Shown here one piece after another: positions 52,901 through 64,000 of a DNA stretch of 64,000 bases. The notes below the pieces were generated by a model, which saw nothing but the letters and a program-made list of their open reading frames with translations, was not told where the DNA came from and did no database searches. Origin of the DNA: Dirofilaria immitis (lineage: Eukaryota > Nematoda > Chromadorea > Rhabditida > Onchocercidae); contig JAKNDB010000110.1 of the NCBI GenBank assembly GCA_024305405.1, positions 2,046,001-2,110,000 on the forward strand. The letters are read 5' to 3'. The first letter of the stretch is position 1. Each line of letters opens with the position of its first letter. A program made the position numbers and the translations under genes.

Positions 52901-55900
52901 TATGTTTCCTTCATTCCATACCTTTATATCCACCTGGAATTTTGCTGGCACACCAACTACTGCACGTTCAAGTCCCTCACCAGTCACTCGGCATAGCGTT
53001 GCGTCATGACTTCGTCGAACGATGATCTGAGATTCGCAAACCAAATTTTCATCAAAAAAACAGCGAATTTTGTTCCGCCAATATTTTTAGGTATCCAAAA
53101 TCCTAAAAAGAGCACCATAAGTCAATATAAAATTGCAAAATTGTCACAGATAAATAGACAACGAATTTCAAGAAGCTACAACCTTTGAAAATGGTTGAAT
53201 CATAATCATGTTCAAGAGGAATCATGTATTTTGATCCACTAGCTTCTTCCACAATAACTTCGAGACCATTCTTCATGGGTGTCAAATCACCAGTATTAAT
53301 AATAATGTCCTGCCTATGTCCAATTGTTACAGCACCTGATAAATTGAACTTGTCTTCTAAATAATAATAAAAAAACATCTAAAATTTTTGGCTTCCGTAA
53401 ATCAGATAAATTAAAACAATCCATGAAAATGAATTTCAACATGAATCCAATTTCCAACCATTGCCCAGACCATCTATTACAATGGATGAAATATCAATTG
53501 GTTTAACATTGATGTCCATTTTCAGTAATTCTATATCGTCGTAATATAATGCCAACTGAAAAAAGTAACAATGACGGTGAAAAAATTACCAGTTTTTGGG
53601 AATTAAAATGACAATTCCTAAATTTGTGAGTAGTAAGCACAACCTCATACAAACCAGCTTCAGGAGCAGTATAAGTTGCTGTAAGTGTTTCATTTCCATT
53701 ATCGACCAATGCAACATTCACCGGGGTCCCATCTCGATGATGCAATTGTGAATGGATTTTTTAACACTACCAACATTTTGTGGATCGATAATGAAGCTTA
53801 CTGATCGATTCGCACGAACATCAAATCCAACACCAGGACCATATATCCGGATTTTGCTTGCATCAATCATTTTCCGGACTACTATCTGCACTTGAAGAGT
53901 AACCAAATAAACTATTAATAATTTACCTAGCAAGGCATAAGAATAAAACGTTTTGTTAATAAATTTAACAATTTAATTTAATTGATATGAAATAAAATTT
54001 CAGTTGAAAAGATACCACAAATGGTGATCCTGGAATCGCAACACCACCAACCGATAAAAGAAAATAGTATCGACCGAGTGCTTGCGGAACAAAACAGCAT
54101 TCATACTGTCCAGGTTTAGTTTCCATTACTTGTATTGGTACTTCATCGTACTTTTCGTCCAGTGCTCTGACTAGTGGTTTAAGACGCACTAAAAGAAATC
54201 AGATAATATTATACTTAACGAGAGCTGAAACGCATGTCAATGCATACAAAAAATTCCAATGCATATATTTCTGTTTTATATACTCATGCAACAAGTACTA
54301 TCAATTATATGTAACTGAAACTATGAGAGCAAATGCATCAGAGTTCTATACAGACAAGAAAATACTAAACGAACCAAGTCAATTATCATAAGAATCGTTG
54401 AATTCTTCTAAAATATACCTCTTGTATCAGGCATTTCAATCCAAAATGTTAAATTTTCGTTTTGTAGAGCAGTGAAGTCAGGTCTAATACCAGATAATCG
54501 CATATCGGTAACTTTTAGATTATTATTAGTTGGTTGCACTTGTACGATGAATGGTGAGCCTTTCACATGCTCCCCAGCAAAGCATACTTTTACTGTGTAA
54601 ATGCCAGGTGCAGTAGGCTGGAAGTTTGTGAAGTTGATTAAACTCATAAATTCACTTTCAGATAAAACGATAAGGGCAATTAAAGCTATTCTAATAACTA
54701 AAATTTTGATCGTAAATAATTTAAAAATCAAGGAAAAATCTTAATAGGATCCATCAAATAAAAAATAACGCTGCAATGAACAAAAGAAAACTAACAGTAA
54801 ATCGTGCAACAGCAGACCCGTTCTTATTATCTACTAATTCTATATCCGGTTTCTCAGAACCATTTTCCGGCACCAGTGTCCTTCCAGTTACAGAAACATC
54901 TGTATATATATAAGCGTTGATCAGTACAATTCAACATCTTTAAAACCAAATAATTGTTAGAGCATTCATTTGAAAAAAACTGATAAAATATCCTATAGAT
55001 GAGAAAAATTACTGCTAAAACTTACCAATCTGTTCACAACGACCACCATTTGTTTCAATAAGAAAGATACTTGGTAAATTTGCAACGCCACTCTCTAATC
55101 CTGGTCCAAATGCACGCACTTTTGAATTGCTTATCGGTGATATCATTATCTTAAACAAGAACCTCTTCATCCAAAAATCTTTTAAACAAACCTGATATAA
55201 ATCGATAAACGAAGAGAACCAATTCAGAATTAACTAGTTTTATGTCAGAGAATAACGAAAAATGACAAGAATAAAATATATTTGAAGATTTGAAAGAACT
55301 CGTAGCAACTATTGGCACTACATCTAATTGGGATACTATACACTATAGGACTTTTAAATTGAAATACCATCCATATAATGCAACCAAATTAGGATACCCG
55401 GACTCCGCGCAGCGCATCATATTTTATACAGCTGTACGACATCGACAAAACCCTCTTTTCCTAATTATTCTGTTAGATCCATACCAAACTGAACATATGC
55501 TGGGAGAAATATATACATATGTATTTTTAAAAATATTTGGTCAAAGAAAAATGCACGAACTTTATACGGGCTTTTACCAATGTGCTTTTCACCAAACAAT
55601 ACATCAACTTCGCAAATCCCTACTTCGCGCGGCCGATATTTAAAAATTTTCAAATGCAAGTTTCCATCCACTGTTTCACTCACTGGTATTTCGTTCCCAG
55701 CTATAAAATTCATTTATATTCATACTATTGTAAATTTTATTAATCCCAATGACAACGCGTGGTACAGAACACCCCTTACTTTTTCAATCTCCTGCTGCAC
55801 CACTGTTTCCGGATAAAATTCCTTTCCAAAGATGTTTTTTCTCTCTAAGTCAATTCAGTAACTTTAATTTCCTATCTGTTCATATCTTCTACAGCCTATC

Positions 55901-58900
55901 TCATCAAATCTCAGAATTACTTCCATTATTTTGGACAAAAAATCTGCATTCAACCCTTTTTCTTTCAGGTTTACAAAGTATTCTCTATCGTTCCGCAACA
56001 TCAGATATTTTAGTGCGAAAACACGAGCATGAAAATCCCCACTGCAAGCATCAAATGAATCTCTGACTCTCCATATCTCACGAGCTATAGGCTTTCAGAT
56101 CAACTATGTCACACTTACATGGTCCATGAACTCGCATATGCAAAGGTTCCAACAAGCTATCATTGTAATCCGCATAAACGATTACTTCTTCGCCACTCTG
56201 AATACCAGTCGATTCGAGGCCTCTACCCCAAATATTAATTTGTGCTGAAGAATTATTATCTCATTCCAGTGTTAACCTTGTTTACACTCTAGCCTTCATT
56301 CGATTTTTAGAACAGAAAAAGATTATAATTTTCCAGAAACTGAAATGGAAGAACATAAACACTTCTATTCGAACATATTTCCCAGATATATTAGTAATTA
56401 CTTTAATTTACATTACGGTAAACGATAGATATTTGCAAGCTGATTTGAAAAAAAGAATAAACTACCTTGTGAAAATATCGTGAGTGAGAATGGACTGCCA
56501 GCAATCCGTTTCCCTTTTGGAAGACATCCAATTCATATACGCCTTCTCGTTTTGGTACAAACTGGCCCTTGTAAACATCACCGTCGCGTGCCACCGGTAC
56601 TAAGAATCCTTTATCATATGGAGAAATCACCAAAACCTGCAATGTTTTTACATCTGCCCAGCAGATTCATCATTCTCTTATCTCCTTACATAATTCCTTA
56701 TATCATGAATATTACACCTTTAAATACGGATAAAATACATATACAACAGGAATCTCTTAGGAGATGTTGATTCTAATCTCTTCCCTTTCTTTTATTGAAT
56801 TAAGAGTAAAAAACTCAAATTTAGAAATAATATTGAATCGTAGCTGAAAACATTCTCAAAGATACATTTAATCCGCGTAAGCTGATTATGTCTTATTTCT
56901 AGAACAAAATATTTCATACCTCAATTGAATCCTCTCCTGGATTTTCTATTTTAAATTTAACTGGCATGCCAAGTCGCGCGCTTTTGTCGTATAGTATACG
57001 GGCCCCTCAATTGCTACTATTTTAGGACTTGTTAACTGAGCAAAGCTACCCGACACCTTGTCACGAACTACTGCCACAATCTGTAATAATTTCCACATTT
57101 TAAATAAGTTACAAATAAAATGATTTCAGGCTTTTTAATACGCCATTATTTCAAACTTCAAAAATAAAATCTAACGCGAAAAATGAAAATATTTACCAAG
57201 GAAAAATTAACAAATTTTATATTCAATAATGGCTAAATATAACCTGATGTTCACCGACAATTTTCGGTTGGTATACAAAATCATAAACGGTTTCTGAAAG
57301 TCGACACAGAGAATACGGTATCGATGACTTATCCGGTCCTTTAATGTTTATTTCCGGTACTACTGTTGTGTCACTCGTCTGAAGAGTGAATTTCGTATCA
57401 ACTCCAACGGTTGGCATCACGTCAATGTCACGAAACCGAGCCATTCGTGGCGTATATTTTGCTCCCGGAAACTGTGAAAGATAAGTCATTACACTCCTCT
57501 CGTCAACGGCTGGGCTGATCAATTCTTCCGGTTCAATAAGCTAAAAAATTTAACCACATATTCACAACATACGAAAATCGATTAAAACCAAGCAACATAA
57601 ATGATAATCTTATGTCGAAAAAAAAATCAAAATGAACCGGAGAAATGTTAAAGTACTCCTTAGCAAGATGCATTGCTGTACGAGTTGAATTTAAAGCTTG
57701 CGATGGTAACCAGTTTCGCCAACCGACTTCCAAATCGGGTGCACAGGAGTCGACCTGGAAGGAACTATTTGAAACGTATTTTGTGACATAAATGACGCAG
57801 AACTGGTCAATAAAAAACTTTATACCAAAGCACCAAGAAGAATTCCATCATTCCAGTCAGATGTAAAGTTGGTGAAAGGGAGTCCTGCTGGTAGTTTCCC
57901 TTAAGCCAAGTCATAAGTTTTGCTTTCGGTGAAACGTCTTCGATTTTCATTGCATCGCCTGCATGGTCATCCCAGATTTGTTTTGAGATCGAATAATGTA
58001 AGATGAGTGTCCAAACCAAGCCCAAAATGAGTTTCAAATTGCGATTTGCTATTGCAGAACTATCTAAAAGTAACCGTTTCCCTATAAGTGAAATAATCTG
58101 AATCATATTTCAACAATAAAATAATTTATTTGAATTAAATCACAGATAAAAATATACCGATATTAACAATTTTAATGTGTTCCTCATTTTCCAAAAACTT
58201 TAGCGCAAGCGATATATTTTCCAACTTCTGATGGCGGAAAGTGACCTTTCTACTGTATCGACCAAGAGATCTTCCAGATAATACTTCCACCAAACGAATT
58301 AATTTTAAGCCTTCTTCAAAATCTGTTTCCTAAACGATGATAATAGTTTGACAGAGAAGGAAACACGTCCTCTTTTGTATTAAGGATAAGACAGGGATAT
58401 TTTTCCTCTCCGCCTTATTACCAATATTCATTATGAACCAATATCATAAAAACATCAAGATTTCCGGTTATTCAGATAGCGAATGAGTGCATATTAAATG
58501 ACTTCTATAGGAGTTCACAATGTTTGCCGCTCAGTTCCATCTAATTTATTTAAAAGCGATAGCTTGTAGATAATATCCAGATGAATTATATATATATACA
58601 TCCACGCACAGGACTGTTTACTACAAATTATTTCACTAGCAGTACTAAACTATAAGTATATAGGAAAAATTGCTATCAATCCTTTTATTTGAGTTGGAAC
58701 ATACCAAATTTGTGACTTTAATGTTCACTGGCTCCAATTTTTGATTAACCCATCGCGTGAAAGTATTTTGCTGAATCTTTTTCCACGCTGCATCCGATTG
58801 CCGATCTTCCGCAACCATCTAATAACAAACCATTTATCATTCATTATACAACATATATAATCGATACTGTAAAAATAAAAAAATCATGGAAGAATTTGAT

Positions 58901-59025
58901 TTGCAATAATCTGTATTGCGGAATCAATTCCAGTTTATATATTCTATCAAGAAAAAAACCTAGCAATATCTTTATTTATATCTCACCTCATAGGGTTCAT
59001 CATTAATCGTTGTATTCAACGACAT
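43947..59025 (-). CDS. fln-1: Filamin, actin-crosslinking protein (long form)
   Basis: Cross-links actin filaments and ties them to membranes. Forty exons run from ATG at 59025 (MSLNTTINDEPYE, exon 59025-58987) to TAA at 43949-43947, about 2,200 aa, close to the nematode long form. CH1 begins in exons 58818-58705 and 58329-58158 (WKKIQQNTFTRW). The exon 58081-57826 (LKLILGLVWTLILHYSIS) carries the CH1 end and the CH2 start, and CH2 continues through 57754-57638 and 57540-57244 (VDERSVMTYLSQFPGAKY). Filamin Ig repeats then follow, each marked by GPG or GPS, PG.Y and GSPF/DSPF motifs, down to the C-terminal exons 44475-44326 and 44131-43947 (NLLFVGV, CEEVTV, VPGSPFAVSF). Exon lengths and phases show about ten frame breaks (see findings). 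The rest is so well conserved that I regard the gene as functional and the breaks as probable sequence errors. The longest intron is 48914-50965. Confidence 0.95.
49751..49830. repeat. Three-copy tandem repeat in filamin intron
   Basis: Three imperfect copies of a 24-29 bp unit of the form CGAAAGGTTTCC-TTTTTGGGAACACAA, differing by small indels, within the 2 kb filamin intron. Confidence 0.8.
51446..51502. repeat. 24-bp tandem repeat in filamin intron
   Basis: The motif TTGGATGA recurs at 51446, 51470 and 51494, an exact period of 24, with purine-rich spacers. The plus strand is open across it. It lies in a filamin intron (51205-51626) on the opposite strand to the gene. Confidence 0.75.
52136..52160. 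repeat. (TA)n microsatellite
   Basis: A TA run of about 12 units in the filamin intron between 52059 and 52221. Confidence 0.85.
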
Positions 59026-59035
59026 CTGTCGTTGA
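59026..59035 (-). promoter_or_regulatory. Probable trans-splice acceptor of filamin
   Basis: On the minus strand CAACGACAG directly abuts the filamin ATG. It may accept a spliced leader or an upstream non-coding exon. The preceding tract is not T-rich, so the site is weaker than the one at 20515. Confidence 0.35.
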
Positions 59036-60749
59036 CTTGAATTTACCCGTCAATATTAATATACCAGAACTGCAAGCATAATTAACTAAATAACTTATAA
59101 ATATAGAGAATCATCGAAAAAGGTGTATTCAAATAATTGTTTTGCGTAAACCAAAGTATTACCGAGCATACAATAAACAAAAGACACGGAACAGAGTTCA
59201 GAGCAAATATGCAAACTACTTCTTAAGAGCAAATATGCAAAGTGCTTCATAAACTTAATTATAATAAACATATATATGCATGTTGCCACAAAAATTTTTG
59301 CAATCCTTTAAGGAAAAATTATTGATACCGCGTGAAATTTAACCTTGCCGCCACATAATATAAAACTACACCTGATTTCACTATAGTTTAAGTTTTGTAG
59401 ATGAAGAAGAAATGAATGATATGAAAGTTTCGTGAAAGGAAATGATCAAAAGTTACGAAATGAACGGAAAATCTTTTTTGCAACTGGATTTTGTGTTGAC
59501 AGTGATGATGACAACGAGAAAAAATAAGCGACGGTTGAAATATGAAGGTAACACTTTTAAAGTTTTGTTGCTTTTACTTTTAAAGATTAAATAAACTAAT
59601 AAATTAAAAAAAATGCATATTTTTTCATTTTTCGTTGTTTTGCAAAGTCAGAATTCTAGATATGGTTCTGAAATATATGAAAATAGTGTACAAAATTCAT
59701 CCTAAATTTGACACTCTTTTATTGAATATTGATGGCAATAACACAATAAGAAAAAAATGAACAATGGATATAACATTTGAAGGACATTGCATCGTAGATT
59801 GATGAACAGCCACTTAACTAATTACTGAAGAATAAAAAAAAAAGTAATTTAATTCATTTCACAGGATGATAAATAAAATAAAGACCCATTAATGTTGCCG
59901 CATCTTATTGTTTACTAATCTATGACTAGCAATCATATTTAGTGAAAAATATAAACAAAAATTAATAAATGATAAGTTATATATATAAATATATATGAGT
60001 AACGATAACTTACCATCTAGATAAGTCTTTGAAAGTAGTATAGATTGAAAGTGACAGCTGAACAACATTGTCACGTTAATAAAAAAAAAAAAAAAATTGT
60101 AGAGATGGGATTACACGTCAAAGCAATCAAATCAAATAATTAAATGCTTAATTTACCTTCCCATTCATTCTTTCAGTGTTGAACTTTCTCGTATACAAAA
60201 AAGACAAGAAATGAACTGAAAAACGAAAATTTAAATAAATGAAAAACATAAGAAATTTATTGTCGGTGTAAGAAGCGTTTATTGTCATGAAATGGGTAAG
60301 AGCGAATGCATGTATTGCTGATGTCATATCAAAGAACAGGATGCGAAGAGGAAAAAGGAGCGGGAAAAAGGAAAACGCAAAAGGGTTCGGGACAACTGGG
60401 GTCTTGGTTACCAACGGTTAAGGTTTCTTCATATATTTCTTAACCCTCTTCTCATCTCGCTCCTACATCATTTCTCCGTGATATATTTTGAAGGAATTTG
60501 TCTTGATCAGTATTACACTGGCCGATATATTGGCATCACACTGGTCGCTCAACTCTTAAAATAATAACGGCCACAACTCCAAACGAATATGTTTATTTCT
60601 TTATTGTTCAGCTAATTTGATAGTGTTTAGTAGTTTAATTACATCAAATTTCCGTTTTTTTAGAACATGTCATTGCAACATGTTCCTACATCTTTTTGAC
60701 GTTACTATCTCTTAATAGGATATTGGAATTTCAGCCAAAGTGCTATGAC
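59036..60749. other. Upstream region of filamin
   Basis: Presumed promoter or 5' UTR DNA. It holds short poly-A/T tracts (a 15-base A run at 60083-60097) and a GC-richer patch near 60330-60420. A minus-strand frame at 60414-60148 is Phe/Leu-rich and without motif. Confidence 0.4.
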
Positions 60750-60970
60750 TCAGTTTTTTTTCTTTATTTTGTACAATTTGCTAGAGGTCAATCTGTTTTT
60801 GAAATCGCCTTTCCGTTAGAATATGATATAAACAAATAAGAATTCATTAATACTGTCCGGACCACGTTATATTTCGATCTATGATGGTAAAGTTTCCTTT
60901 CCCAGACGGCTGGATCATATCAAGTTTCAAATACAAATAATTCACTTGTTGGCAATTGATGATTTTGCTA
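60750..60970 (-). CDS. Weak candidate 3' end of a minus-strand gene
   Basis: Two minus-strand exons fit in phase: 60970-60854 (after a TTTACCAG acceptor, ending GGACA|GTATTA) and 60792-60750 (after AAAAACAG, ending in TGA with a basic tail KLYKIKKKN). The longer exon reads LYLKLDMIQPSGKGNFTI and contains two possible N-glycosylation sites (NFT, NIT). The plus strand is also open here for more than 75 codons, so strand choice is not secure. No family recognised and no upstream exon found. Confidence 0.2.
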
Positions 60971-62949
60971 CTGGTAAACGAAGACGAATTGATAATTTAA
61001 GACCATTTCTCATCAGTGTTTGGCCTATAGCTGCTTTATTATCATTCTTCATATATTCATTTATATCTACGGAATTAACCATAATTTATGCAACCATATG
61101 AATCTTATACACCATGTTTCCTCATTCCATGTTAACTTGATCGTACACAGTTATGTGCACATATTCGTATTTATTCATCTACAGCCTGAGCTTTCTATGG
61201 TTCCTGCATGGATACCTAAATAATCGACGAATATTGCCACTAGCTTTCCAATTCTCTTAAAAGGATTTTATCTCACTTCTAAAATGTTTTCCCTTTAATA
61301 ATACTAACTTTTCAATTACAAGTTAAATTCTGGAACCCACAAGTAAAATAGGTACGAATTACTAAATTGCTATTTAGCAATAAAATCTATTCGTTACTAT
61401 TTAGCAATAAAATCTATTCGTTACGTAAGTTAATAAAACAGTAAGTGTCGCAAATTTGGAAATTAAGACACCATGCATTTTTTTTCCCGCCACGATCATC
61501 CGAGATATTCATTTTACGAATAATTAACATTGAGACTACAAACCATCTTAGAGTAATCTGAAGTGGTCTAGATTGTCCGTAAGAGCTACTAATTCTTCCC
61601 GATATACTCAGGAAGGTCGAAATATTCTGCTATACTCCTCATCCGATAGATCCCTATTTCTAAAATTACATTATAATTAAAATTTATCTCTTCACAGGAA
61701 AGAATTCACAGGGCAACAAATATCTGAAAGCTAGCAGTATATTAATATACTATCTTCTATAATGAACATATTTGTAATAAAACAATACAAAGCAAAAAAA
61801 CAAATTGATAAAAAAAGTTGAATTTTCCACGACAATGAAACATTTTCTGAAATGCAAACCACCGACAACATGCCTAAAATACTAAGACGACGTACTTCAA
61901 TCATTTGAGAATGACAAAAAGTAAATTAGTGAGAAAAAAAAGGGAAAAACAATGGAAAACGATAGAAATGTTATAACATTACGACAATAAAAACCACATT
62001 TTTGTAAAAATAGGAAATAATTTTTATTTGAACACAGCCGATCCCATACTTGTTTCCTCATTTTTCCAGCTTAAAAACGCTTTGATTGAATTTGTTTGCA
62101 TATATTTTCTCTTACTGTAGGAATATCTGTAACCTGTAGATTTCTTGTTTGTTTGTATGGTATGGCTTACTATATAACAGTAGCTTTTAGGTATTTCACA
62201 TGGTCGAATTAGGGACTTACGTTTTACGGTGTGATATTAAATTTCTCCATTTTACAGGCTTATTTGCAGTTAGATTTTCAGTTCCTAGTCAAAGTTGGTC
62301 AGAAATTCTCTTGAAATTTTAACTTAGCATGTTACTTCCGGTTGAAAAGTATTAAACTTACGCACTGAATGTATTCATGAGCATACATACAGATGTAATA
62401 TAATTTTCGTTAAACAGGCACAAAAGTAGTTCACTGGAAGAAAAAGTCATGGATAAACATCAGAATTCCTTTCTAATATTTTTGCAGGCAGTTTCACAAA
62501 TGATCCTTCTACCATTACATATTTAAATTCCACATATTAAAAGCTAAATGTACTTCGGAATTCCATTTTTCACGAGGAGAATCTTACCGATGATACCACC
62601 TTATCAAATCATCCATTCTCCTTCCTTTAAAACAAAATTCTAATTCAGCTATTACCCAAATATTTGCAACCGAAACTTCTAGCCTAACAACTCCCGCACC
62701 ATTTACTGCCATCTATTACATATTCAAATATTTCATGAGAAAAAGTACCGGCAGGATAGGAATAAATGGAGAAAATCAAACAAAATGTTTAGTCTGACCC
62801 ATAAAATTAACTTCATTCCCAAGATACTGTACTGGCTTAAATCTTGCATACATTTTACGAGGATAAGCCTAGTCGGTTAGCTGTAACACGGCTTCAATCA
62901 AACAAAAGAACACAAATCTATCCAAAATAAGTCTCGTCAACAAAAGGAG
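60971..62949. other. No gene seen; one short duplication
   Basis: AT-rich, no coding chain found on either strand. From about 61.5 kb the plus strand is A- and C-rich, as over the filamin gene, which may mean minus-strand transcription. A perfect 27-bp tandem duplication lies at 61370-61423. Confidence 0.4.
61370..61423. repeat. Perfect 27-bp tandem duplication
   Basis: The 27-bp unit beginning CTATTTAGCAATAAAATC occurs twice back to back (61370-61396 and 61397-61423) without a mismatch, so it is recent. Confidence 0.9.
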
Positions 62950-63300
62950 AAAGAAGAAACACCACATTCCATATCTAACGATATATTAATCATCCAAATA
63001 CCATAAATATTTCGAACGGCACGTAGTAAGGAAGCATCCCGCCCACCTTAAGCATTATTCAAATACCGTAAATGTCTCAAAAGCACGCATGAGAAAATGT
63101 TTCATCCTTCGTCTGACAACATATTAAATATCCAAATTTAAAAATATCTAGAATAGCACGTAGCAAAGAAGAGCATCTTAAGCATTCGAGTACCACAAAT
63201 ATCTCGAAAAGCACGTACGAGGGAACATTCCATCTCGTACCTAACGATATACTAAGCATCCGAATAAAAGCAATGTATCGAACAGCACATAGTTAGAAAG
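62950..63300. repeat. Degenerate tandem repeat, unit about 55-75 bp
   Basis: About five diverged copies. Each carries, in order, TAAGCATyC, AATACC-TAAATAT, TCGAAAAGCACGTA, GAACATTCCAT and CTAACGATATA. The landmark GCACGTA or a variant recurs near 63021, 63084, 63158, 63210 and 63285. One copy is shortened. No open frame follows the period. Confidence 0.75.
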
Positions 63301-64000
63301 GAAAGAAACAGAAGATTGTGTGAAGTGAAGGAGGATTGATGGTAGGAAAGAGGTAGCTTACATAAACGACCGGAAGAAAGGGAGAAAATGATAGAAAAGG
63401 TGGGAGGAGGGGCGTTGAAGGCTTCTTTGAGGACAAAAAAGAGACCGCATTACATATCAATATGAATCATAGAAGGTCATCTTAACGTGTATGTCTATGT
63501 TTAAGTATGCCTATGCATGTATATGTATGCATATATACATACGTATATATATGTATATAATATGTATGTGTACACACAACAAAAATCAAGCAATATTCAT
63601 TATTATTATTGACAGCGACACTGATAACGAAATAGCTAAGAATCTTCATAATGATATAAAAATTGTTTTCAGCAAACTTTTTCGACGTACACTTTTGTAC
63701 GTAACATTCTCATAGAAATCATTAAGCTCGTTCCAGTTTTTTTCATTGCTTATTATGCTTGGCTAATCTTATTGAAAACACAAATAATATCATTCATTGA
63801 ATTTGATATGATCTTATAAGAAAGAAGCGCAAAATCATACGTGTAATCTTATCTTTATCTTTGTGAATTCCAATTATAACACTAATCAGAAAATTTTTCC
63901 GTAATAATGGTATCGTCAAGAGACTTATTCAACCAGATCGAATCAATCGAAGAATCAAAGAGGGTAAAATGGAAAGGAATATTTGTGACACAATGTTAGA
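63301..64000. other. Non-coding end of window
   Basis: A purine-rich stretch (63300-63450) is followed by a TATG/TA simple-sequence tract (63485-63575) and AT-rich DNA. No gene seen. Confidence 0.5.

Noticed and set aside
55290..55643. 117-codon plus-strand frame
   Set aside because: It lies in a filamin intron and runs antisense through the filamin exon 55561-55700; no motif, so treated as a shadow frame.
55741..56118. Possible additional filamin exon (frame containing EFYPETVVQQEIEK)
   Set aside because: Direct splicing from 56119 to 55700 is in phase and gives the expected filamin sequence.
1..64000. tRNA, rRNA, CRISPR, known miRNA and Wolbachia-like insertions
   Set aside because: No B-box, hairpin with a known seed, spaced direct repeats or bacterial-like coding stretch was seen by eye.

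Overview
The window looks like nuclear DNA of a parasitic nematode, most likely a filarial or close clade III relative. It is strongly AT-rich. Its genes are split into many small exons by introns with nematode-type acceptors, and two genes have a T-rich CAG acceptor placed directly before the start ATG, as expected for spliced-leader trans-splicing. The species call is inference. I found no prokaryotic features, tRNA, rRNA or CRISPR array.

Layout. 1-6983: AT-rich, no gene seen. 6984-8892 (-): the 3' part of an unrecognised membrane-protein gene, five exons with matching phases. 10207-17024 (+): a 16-exon gene for a 969-aa, largely disordered protein that I do not recognise. 17025-20525: mostly non-coding, one weak ORF. 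20526-25072 (+): a TGF-beta superfamily type I receptor Ser/Thr kinase, with an odd transmembrane exon and an extra Ser/Gly-rich segment in the kinase. 26763-30651 (+): a complete Wnt ligand gene (358 aa). 30652-37262: a 6.6 kb gene-free gap. 37263-42102 (+): a probably secreted protein whose core resembles the aerolysin/ETX-MTX2 beta-pore-forming family; the model is incomplete at the 5' side. 43947-59025 (-): a 40-exon filamin gene (fln-1 type, about 2,200 aa), with two calponin-homology domains followed by immunoglobulin-like filamin repeats. 59026-64000: upstream DNA with a weak two-exon minus-strand gene end and a degenerate tandem repeat of about 70 bp.

The receptor and Wnt genes lie 1.7 kb apart in the same direction. 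They act in separate signalling pathways, so their proximity need not be functional. Filamin is an actin cross-linker and is unrelated to either pathway.

The most striking structural observation is that the filamin gene, as written here, carries about ten small frame breaks. Nearly all are single-base losses and many sit in short homopolymer runs, while all splice sites but one and all domain motifs remain intact. The other well-resolved genes show none or one. This points to local sequence error more than to a dead gene. Exon boundaries come from reading splice sites and checking phase by eye; no alignment or transcript evidence was available.
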